A stretch of 64,000 nt of DNA from NCBI RefSeq assembly GCF_001556045.1, contig NZ_LSIC01000055.1, positions 1 to 64,000 on the forward strand, written 5' to 3'. Shown in pieces: positions 57,885 through 64,000 of this stretch. The notes under the pieces are model-generated. The model searched no databases, was not told the origin of the DNA, and saw only the letters and a program-made list of their open reading frames with translations. A program made the position numbers and the translations under genes. The stretch's first letter is position 1. Each line of letters begins with the position of its first letter. The stretch is from Bradyrhizobium sp. CCH5-F6. Its GTDB lineage: Bacteria; Pseudomonadota; Alphaproteobacteria; Rhizobiales; Xanthobacteraceae.

Positions 57885-58946
57885 CTAGGCGGCGTTCACC
57901 TTCAGCCGCCGATATTCCGTCGGCGTCACGCCCGTGACCGCCTTGAAGGCGCGGTTGAACGGGCCGAGCGACTGGAAGCCGGCATCCATCGCGATGGTGA
58001 TGACGGGGACCTCGATCTGGGCGGGGTCGGCGAGCGCGGCCTTGGCCTCCTCGATCCGGTGGTTGTTCAGGAACACATTGAAGTTACGGTAGCCGAGCCG
58101 CTGGTTGATCAGCCGCCGCAGCCGGTATTCGGGAATCTTGAGCCGGCCCGCCAGCGCGCCGATGGTGATGTTCTCCTGACGATAGATGCGCTCGTCCGCC
58201 ATCAGGCGCATCAGGGCATCGACGAGTTTCCGGTCGGCACCGTCCTCGATTGCAGCGGCTGGGCTCGGTGCGATCGTCGCCGCCGGCTCCGCCGCGGGCA
58301 GAAACAGATCCGCACCGTCGACGCGCATCATCGCATGGGCGATGGCCGCGACGACGCAGGCGAGCACCCCGGCATTGATCGTGTTGGCGACATCGCCTGC
58401 GCTGCCGGCAACGAGGATCTGGAGCACGGCGTTCAAGCCGCCATAGAGCGCGGCGGCACACACAATGAAGACGCGAACACGGCGACGACGTTCGACCAGA
58501 TCGGCCGACCACGAATTGATCGTCTGCGCAACCGCGAGGCCGATGAAGCCGAGCACGATCAGATCGGTCGCGATGACCTGCAAGCGCATGTTCCCGCCAG
58601 GCGCGATCCACAGGCACCCGACAAGGCTGAAGGCAGTCACCGCCGCCCAGATTAATCCGTGCCACCATTGCAGGCGAAACTCGTCATCGAACAGCGCGCG
58701 CGTGAACAGCCAGAACACCACGATGTTGCCGGTCGAGAGCGCGATCAGCGGTGCATGCCACGCCGGGACCAGCGACGATACGCCGATCGAATAGCTCGCC
58801 GCATGCGCGGCCGAGCCGAGCGCGAAGGCCGCGCCGAGCCGGGCGGCGAGGACGTTGCGGAAATCCGCGACGAGTGAGACCGTCAGCACCAGCAGCAGCG
58901 CGACGCTGGCGGCGCGAAAGGCGAGCTCGGTGGCGGCAAGGGTCAT
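57885..58946 (-). CDS. Membrane-anchored AraC family transcriptional regulator
   Basis: A 353-residue protein. Residues 1-225 hold about seven hydrophobic helices, with no known sensor motif. The C-terminal 100 residues are an AraC DNA-binding domain with two HTH motifs: ITIGALAGRLKIPEYRLRRLINQRLGYRNFNVFLNNHRIEEAKAAL and VITIAMDAGFQSLGPFNRAFKAVTGVTPTEYR. The membrane part is the likely signal sensor. ATG 58946 was preferred over 58982. Confidence 0.88.
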   Translation of the reverse strand: MTLAATELAFRAASVALLLVLTVSLVADFRNVLAARLGAAFALGSAAHAASYSIGVSSLVPAWHAPLIALSTGNIVVFWLFTRALFDDEFRLQWWHGLIWAAVTAFSLVGCLWIAPGGNMRLQVIATDLIVLGFIGLAVAQTINSWSADLVERRRRVRVFIVCAAALYGGLNAVLQILVAGSAGDVANTINAGVLACVVAAIAHAMMRVDGADLFLPAAEPAATIAPSPAAAIEDGADRKLVDALMRLMADERIYRQENITIGALAGRLKIPEYRLRRLINQRLGYRNFNVFLNNHRIEEAKAALADPAQIEVPVITIAMDAGFQSLGPFNRAFKAVTGVTPTEYRRLKVNAA

Positions 58947-59044
58947 CGGGTGGCGCGATCGGTCGCAGTTGAAGGCAGCCAAACATCGTTGGTTGCGCCA
59001 GGTTTTTCAAGGACCACCCGCAGGCCACGCCTAGAGCCACCTCC

Positions 59045-59154
59045 GCCGCTGTCATCGCCCGGCTTGACCAAGCGATCCAGTAATCCGAGACAGCAGTGAT
59101 GAATCGAGAGGCTGCGGCGTACTGGATCGCCGGCTTCGCGGGCGATGACAGCGG
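59045..59154. repeat. Dispersed palindromic repeat (tgtcatcgcccgg family)
   Basis: The ends CGCTGTCATCGCCCGGCTT and GCGGGCGATGACAGCG, with inner AGCGATCCAGTA and TACTGGATCGCC, give a long imperfect hairpin. It fills much of the 313-bp gap between the divergent AraC-type and pirin genes; the remainder shows nothing else, apart from the AAAGGAG of pirin. Confidence 0.88.
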
Positions 59155-59259
59155 AGTATGAGGCCTCATTGCGACACGACGTCCTGTCCGGGCTTTGTCG
59201 CGACGACGCTGCAAATTCCTGCTAAGCTCGCGCCCAAGAAAGTCGAAAAGGAGTCCCCC

Positions 59260-60177
59260 ATGAGCTGGCAACCCTCGAACGATCCCGTGCTCGGCGATCC
59301 CATGTCCTGCGATGCGCTCGATCTCGTCATCGTGCCGCGGACGCGCGATCTCGGCGATGGTTTCGCGGTGCGTCGCGCGCTGCCGCATGGCAAGCGGCAG
59401 ATGGTGGGGCCCTTCATCTTCTTCGATCATTTCGGCCCCGTGCAGTTCGTTTCCGGCAAGGGTATGGACGTGCGTCCGCATCCGCATATCGGGCTCGCGA
59501 CCGTCACCTATCTGTTCGACGGCGCGATCATGCATCGCGACAGCGAGGGCAACGTCCAGGAGATCGCGCCGGGCGCGATGAATCTGATGACGGCCGGCCG
59601 CGGCATCGCCCATTCCGAACGCACGCCGGATGCGCAGCGCGCTTCGGGCCAGAAGATGCTCGGCCTGCAAAGCTGGATTGCGCTGCCGGTCGGATCGGAA
59701 GAGATCGCGCCGTCGTTCCAGCATTATGCTGCGGGCGACTTGCCGATGATCACCGAACGCGATTTCACCGCACGCGTGATCGCGGGCTCGTCCTTCGGCA
59801 TCGCCTCGCCCGTCTCGATGGTCTCGCCCTGGTTCTATACCGAGGTCACGGCGGTCGCGGGCGCTACGGTGCCGCTCGATCCTGATCACGAGGAGCGTGC
59901 GATCTACGTGGTGGACGGCGAGGTCGAGATCGCGAACGAACGTTACGAAGGACCCCGGCTCCTGATCTTCCGGCCCGGCGACCGTATCACCGTGAAGGCG
60001 CTCAAGGCGACGCGGATGATGTTTCTCGGCGGCGACGCGCTGGAGGGCCCACGCCACATCTGGTGGAATTTCGTCTCCTCCAGCAAGGAGCGCATCGAGC
60101 AGGCCAAGCAGGACTGGAAAACCGGCCGCTTCGCGGCAGTTCCGCAGGAACACGAGTTCATTCCGCTGCCGGAATAG
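59260..60177 (+). CDS. Pirin family protein
   Basis: A 305-residue bicupin. The N-terminal half has [11 protein letters not shown], then the metal-binding [26 protein letters not shown] (His and Glu ligands), and the second half [28 protein letters not shown]. Pirins act as redox-responsive iron proteins or quercetinases. ATG 59260 follows AAAGGAG; upstream frame to 59158 is non-coding. Confidence 0.92.
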   Translation: MSWQPSNDPVLGDPMSCDALDLVIVPRTRDLGDGFAVRRALPHGKRQMVGPFIFFDHFGPVQFVSGKGMDVRPHPHIGLATVTYLFDGAIMHRDSEGNVQEIAPGAMNLMTAGRGIAHSERTPDAQRASGQKMLGLQSWIALPVGSEEIAPSFQHYAAGDLPMITERDFTARVIAGSSFGIASPVSMVSPWFYTEVTAVAGATVPLDPDHEERAIYVVDGEVEIANERYEGPRLLIFRPGDRITVKALKATRMMFLGGDALEGPRHIWWNFVSSSKERIEQAKQDWKTGRFAAVPQEHEFIPLPE

Positions 60178-60254
60178 GCTATCCCGGTGTCCGGCTGCGC
60201 CATCCGGCGCGGCCGGATTATTGCCTGAAGCCCTCGCCTGCGAAAGCCATGCCG

Positions 60255-61169
60255 ATGACCACCATGCTCTCCAGCGACCTGCCGCTGCCCAAGATCGGAC
60301 GCGGCAAGGTGCGCGACATCTACGCCGTCGACGATGACCGCCTGCTGCTCGTCACCACCGACCGCATCAGCGCCTTCGACGTGGTGATGGGCGAGACCAT
60401 CCCGATGAAGGGCGCGGTGCTGACGCAGATCAGCGCGTTCTGGTTCAATCAGCTCGAAGGCGTGGTGCCGCATCACATGATCAGCGCCGACACGGATGAG
60501 ATCATCGAGTCCGTGCCGGTGTTGCAACAACATCGCGCCGAGATCCTCGGCCGCGCCATGCTGTGCAAGCGGACCACCGTTTTTCCGATCGAATGCGTGA
60601 TCCGCGGCTATCTCTCAGGCTCCGCCTGGAAGGAATATGCCGCGAGCGGCACGCTGGCAGGCGAGAAGCTGAAGGCCGGCCTCGTCGAGAGCGAGAAGCT
60701 GGAGCCTGCGATCTTCAGCCCGGCGACCAAGGCCGAGAGCGGCCATGACGAGAACATCACGATCGGGCGGATGCGCGAGGTCGTCGGCGACGAGGTCGCC
60801 TACACGCTGGAGAGCATGACGCGCGCGATCTACACGCTCGGCGAGGAGCTGGCGCGCGAGCAGGGCATCATCATCGCCGACACCAAGTTCGAGTTCGGCC
60901 GTGACAAGGACGGACGCATCATCCTGATCGACGAAGTCATGACGCCGGATTCCTCCCGCTTCTGGGCGGTGGACGCCTACAAGCCCGGCCAGTCGCAGGC
61001 GAGCTTCGACAAGCAGCCCTTGCGCGACTATCTCGACGGCGAACGCCGCGCCGGCCGCTGGAACGGCGACGCCCCGCCGCCGCCACTGCCGGCCAGCGTC
61101 GTCGAGGCAACCAGCAAACGATATCTGGAAGCCTATCGGCGCGTGACGGGGACGGAGCTGAATATTTAA
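60255..61169 (+). CDS. purC: Phosphoribosylaminoimidazole-succinocarboxamide (SAICAR) synthase
   Basis: A 304-residue purine biosynthesis enzyme joining aspartate to CAIR with ATP. It has [43 protein letters not shown] and [14 protein letters not shown], the standard PurC motifs. Three in-frame ATG codons lie close together (60249, 60255, 60264); 60255 is a choice by family likeness. It is separate from other purine genes here. Confidence 0.95.
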   Translation: MTTMLSSDLPLPKIGRGKVRDIYAVDDDRLLLVTTDRISAFDVVMGETIPMKGAVLTQISAFWFNQLEGVVPHHMISADTDEIIESVPVLQQHRAEILGRAMLCKRTTVFPIECVIRGYLSGSAWKEYAASGTLAGEKLKAGLVESEKLEPAIFSPATKAESGHDENITIGRMREVVGDEVAYTLESMTRAIYTLGEELAREQGIIIADTKFEFGRDKDGRIILIDEVMTPDSSRFWAVDAYKPGQSQASFDKQPLRDYLDGERRAGRWNGDAPPPPLPASVVEATSKRYLEAYRRVTGTELNI

Positions 61170-61205
61170 CTAGCACCTTTGTCGTCCCGGCGCGTCGCGC
61201 TCGTC

Positions 61206-62375
61206 TCAAGCGTCCGACGGTGCGGTGCGTTTGTCAGGGATCGATCGACGCCCCGCTTCATCGCCGGGCGCGTGATCCGCATCCAGGGCCAGCAGGAGTT
61301 CGGCAACCCGGTTGGCGGAGGCGGTCCATTCCGCAAGCTTGGCGTAATTGTCCGTGAACCAGTTGAACGCGGTCTGGACCACGACGAATGCCGCTGAGGC
61401 CTGAACCACTTCGCCCAGCGTCATCGTGCCGCCGAGGTACTTGGGGAGGCAAAGCAGGAGGCCGACGATCGGCGTCACCAGGAGACCCGTGTAAGTAATC
61501 AGCGTCATCCGCATCAATTGCCAGCAGTAGATCCGCCAGATGGCGATCACGGCTTTCAAGGCCGCGCCGACGGCATGGCGGTCGTTGATGCCGGCCTCCT
61601 GCACCACCTTGCCTTCGCGGGTCTCGCGCACATGCGTTCCGATCGCCCGCAGCTCGGCTTCCATGCGCTTGTTTTCCTCGATGACCCGCGTCAGACGGCC
61701 GGCCGTCAGCCAGATGCCTATCACCAGCAGCGCGGAATAGGCGATCACGGCGAGGACGAGGTAACCGGGAATCGCAAAGGCGACACCGTCGAAATCGATT
61801 TCAAGGCTGCCACCGACCGACCACAGCACGCCGACGAACGTTGCAATCGTGAGCACCGATTGAAGCAGGCCGGTCGCCAGATCGATCGGGAGGTCCGTCG
61901 CGACCTTGGCATCCTCCGCGATGCGATACTCCGGCGCCTCGTGATGTCCCTCGATGGCGCTACGCCTCGGAAGACGATCATCCGCCAGCCAATCGCTATA
62001 GAGATGGTTACTCAGCCACGCGCGCCAGGAACGCTGCAGGGTCATGCGCGCCCACACCGACAACACGGTCAAGGCTATGCTCGCCCCCGCCAGCGGCAGA
62101 AACCGGAACGCCTGGGACAGAAGTTCCGCCTGGTCCTTCCGGCCAATGGCGTTGAAGAAGTCGCGATTCCAGAAGTTGAGGCCGTATTGCGTCAGGAGCT
62201 GCAGGATGACGTTGACGATCAACGCGACCAACAGAAGCCACGCTGTCCACGCCGTTGGTCCGCGCCAATACCCCGAGGCGCTCTGCCAGAAGCGGCCTAA
62301 AAGTTGCTTTTCACCCGAAGCGAAAGAGATCCTCGTCAGCATTCGCGAGCCGCAATCTTGCGCGCGCGCCACCAT
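61206..62375 (-). CDS. ABC transporter membrane-domain protein without ATPase domain (YddA/BacA-like)
   Basis: A 389-residue protein with six hydrophobic segments and the ABC_membrane_2 pattern: LTQYGLNFWNRDFFNAIGRKDQ, LQRSWRAWLSNHLYSDWLADDR, YLGGTMTLGEVVQASAAFVVVQTAFNWFTDNYAKLAEWTASANRVAELLLALD. In YddA and BclA relatives an ATPase domain of about 200 residues follows; here the chain stops about 25 residues after the membrane domain. The start is unclear (62375, 62342, or TTG at 62393). The stop lies 36 bp after the convergent purC stop. Confidence 0.85.
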   Translation of the reverse strand: MVARAQDCGSRMLTRISFASGEKQLLGRFWQSASGYWRGPTAWTAWLLLVALIVNVILQLLTQYGLNFWNRDFFNAIGRKDQAELLSQAFRFLPLAGASIALTVLSVWARMTLQRSWRAWLSNHLYSDWLADDRLPRRSAIEGHHEAPEYRIAEDAKVATDLPIDLATGLLQSVLTIATFVGVLWSVGGSLEIDFDGVAFAIPGYLVLAVIAYSALLVIGIWLTAGRLTRVIEENKRMEAELRAIGTHVRETREGKVVQEAGINDRHAVGAALKAVIAIWRIYCWQLMRMTLITYTGLLVTPIVGLLLCLPKYLGGTMTLGEVVQASAAFVVVQTAFNWFTDNYAKLAEWTASANRVAELLLALDADHAPGDEAGRRSIPDKRTAPSDA

Positions 62376-62447
62376 ATGATGCCGCCAAAGCAAGACTATG
62401 CTGTCTCGCCCGAGGTCTCTTGATCTGCGTCAAAGCGATGCCGGCGG

Positions 62448-63941
62448 CTACACCCCCGCCATCATCACATATTTGATCTCGACATACTCTTCCATGCCGT
62501 GATGGGAGCCTTCGCGCCCGAGGCCGCTCTCCTTGACGCCGCCGAAGGGGGCAACTTCCGTGGTGATGAGGCCGGTGTTGACGCCGACCATGCCCGATTC
62601 CAGCGCCTCGGCGACGCGCCAGACGCGGCCGAGATCGCGGGAGTAGAAGTAGGAGGCAAGGCCGAACGGCGAAGCGTTGCACATCGCAATCACATCGGCT
62701 TCGTCCTTGAAGCGGATCACCGGTGCGAGCGGGCCGAAGGTTTCCTCCTGCGACACCAGGGAGTCCGGCTTGACGTCGGCCAGCACGGTCGGCTCGAAGA
62801 AGGAGCGTCCGAGCTCGCTGCGCTTGCCGCCGGTAACGATCTTTGCGCCGCGCTTCACGGCATCGGCGATGTGCCGCTCGACCTTGTCGACCGCCTTCAT
62901 GTTGATCAGCGGACCCTGGGTGACGCCGCTCTCGGTGCCGTCGCCGATCTTCATCGCCGCGACCTTCTTCGAAAGCTTCTGCACGAACTCGTCGTAGATC
63001 TTGTCCTGGGCGTAGAGGCGGTTGGCGCAGACGCAGGTCTGGCCCATGTTGCGGTATTTCGAGACGATGGCGCCTTCGACCGCGGCGTCGATGTCGGCAT
63101 CGTCGAACACCACGAACGGCGCATTGCCGCCGAGCTCGAGGCCGAGCCGCTTCACGCCGACCGAGGCCTGCTGGTAGAGGATCTTGCCGACCGCAGTCGA
63201 GCCGGTGAAACCGACGAAGCGCACGGCCGGATGCTCGCACAGCACCTTGCCGATCGGGGGCGCGTCACCCGTGACGATGTTGAAGACGCCCTTGGGCACA
63301 CCGGCCTTCTCGGCCAACGCGGCAAGCGCCAGCGCCGACAGCGGCGTCTCGTTGGCGGGCTTGAGCACCACGGTGCAGCCGGCAGCCAGCGCCGGCGAGA
63401 CCTTTCGGGTGATCATCGAGTTCGGGAAATTCCACGGCGTGATCGCGCCGCAGACGCCGATCGGCTGCTTGATCGCGAGCAGGCGCGCATCGGGGCGCTG
63501 CGTCGGGATGGTCTCGCCATACACGCGGCGAGCTTCTTCCGCGAAAAATTCAATATAGGCGCCGCCGATATCGACCTCGCCGAGCGCCTCGGTGAGCGGC
63601 TTGCCCTGCTCGGAGGTGAGGATCAGCGCGAGGTCCTCGCGATTGGCGACGATCAGCTCGAACCATTTGCGCAGGATGTTGGAGCGCTGCTTGGCCGTGT
63701 GCTTCGCCCAGGCCGGGAAGGCGCGCTCGGCGGCTTCGACCGCCTTGGTCGTCTCCTCCGCACCAAGCTGCGGGACCTTGGCGAGCTCGACGCCGGTGGC
63801 GGGATTGTTGACGGCAAAGACCGGCGTGCCGACCCAGGCGCCGTCGATATAGCAGGCCTCCTTGAGCAGCGACGGGTCCTTCAACCGGTCGCGCAGATTG
63901 GACGAGGCTTGCGGAGCGCGTGCGGCGGCGGTCTGGGTCAT
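62448..63941 (-). CDS. gabD: NAD(P)+-dependent succinate-semialdehyde dehydrogenase
   Basis: A 497-residue aldehyde dehydrogenase. The nucleophile is Cys303 (MGQTCVCANR), the general base Glu269 (LELGGNAP), and the cofactor-binding ITPWNFPNSM and FTGSTAVGK are present. The overall likeness is to GabD, which oxidises succinate semialdehyde to succinate in GABA breakdown. AGGGAG precedes the ATG. No GABA aminotransferase gene is in view. Confidence 0.92.
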   Translation of the reverse strand: MTQTAAARAPQASSNLRDRLKDPSLLKEACYIDGAWVGTPVFAVNNPATGVELAKVPQLGAEETTKAVEAAERAFPAWAKHTAKQRSNILRKWFELIVANREDLALILTSEQGKPLTEALGEVDIGGAYIEFFAEEARRVYGETIPTQRPDARLLAIKQPIGVCGAITPWNFPNSMITRKVSPALAAGCTVVLKPANETPLSALALAALAEKAGVPKGVFNIVTGDAPPIGKVLCEHPAVRFVGFTGSTAVGKILYQQASVGVKRLGLELGGNAPFVVFDDADIDAAVEGAIVSKYRNMGQTCVCANRLYAQDKIYDEFVQKLSKKVAAMKIGDGTESGVTQGPLINMKAVDKVERHIADAVKRGAKIVTGGKRSELGRSFFEPTVLADVKPDSLVSQEETFGPLAPVIRFKDEADVIAMCNASPFGLASYFYSRDLGRVWRVAEALESGMVGVNTGLITTEVAPFGGVKESGLGREGSHHGMEEYVEIKYVMMAGV

Positions 63942-64000
63942 GGCGTTACTCCCTGGAGCGATCGGATCGGGCCGGAATATAGGGATAGACGGCGCACAAT

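Noticed and set aside
61206..62375. Frameshift that hides an ATPase domain downstream
   Set aside because: Only 36 bp separate the stop from the purC stop, so there is no room for an ATPase domain.

Overview
The window reads as a chromosomal segment of a high-GC alphaproteobacterium, most likely Bradyrhizobium or a close relative. This is inferred from the order rpsT, dnaA, dnaN, recF, gyrB, from small DUF3551 exported proteins, from Tct/Bug-type and Liv-type solute uptake genes, and from many dispersed palindromic repeats between genes. No phage, plasmid, insertion sequence or CRISPR array was seen.

Layout. Positions 179-8930 hold a sigma-54 enhancer-binding regulator followed by a fused CoA-transferase and a complete Liv-type ABC importer (substrate-binding protein, LivG, LivF, LivH, LivM). 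A -24/-12 promoter and an upstream dyad lie between regulator and CoA-transferase, so the block looks like one regulated system that imports a carboxylic acid and activates it to a CoA thioester. Positions 9078-18900 carry a GGDEF-EAL protein, tRNA-Arg(CCG), TspO, DNA polymerase IV, an orphan histidine kinase and small conserved proteins. At 19046-20882 a membrane protein, a winged-helix regulator and an undecaprenyl-diphosphate-synthase-like gene form a unit with two matching palindromes, one in the leader and one over the uppS-like start codon. Positions 20994-31631 hold accessory metabolic and envelope genes separated by repeats: a trypsin-like protease, two DUF3551 proteins, a Bug-family binding protein, an acyl-CoA ligase, an HD-GYP protein, hydrolases, a Wza-like lipoprotein and MsrA.

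Positions 32234-46703 are the replication-initiation neighbourhood: rpsT with a strong promoter and terminator, a 1.2 kb non-coding region with weak DnaA-box matches, then dnaA, dnaN, a DUF559 endonuclease-like gene embedded in palindromes, recF, two paralogous exported proteins of unknown function built from a repeated FYR/GW module, gyrB, a membrane protein, and a MurA homologue with Asp in place of the usual catalytic Cys.

Positions 46815-49489 (minus strand) hold an ECF sigma factor, a membrane protein of anti-sigma type and a periplasmic metal-sensor-like protein in ATGA-overlapping order, flanked by a GLG1-type cysteine-rich protein and an outer-membrane beta-barrel. The rest carries a MATE exporter operon, a WGR-like/SMI1 protein, a FUSC transporter, PrpD-like and beta-lactamase-like enzymes, a membrane-anchored AraC regulator, pirin, purC, an ABC membrane domain without an ATPase domain, and gabD.

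Start codons were chosen by ribosome binding site, signal peptide and family length; most upstream in-frame extensions were judged non-coding. No database search or computation was possible, so family names rest on recognised motifs.
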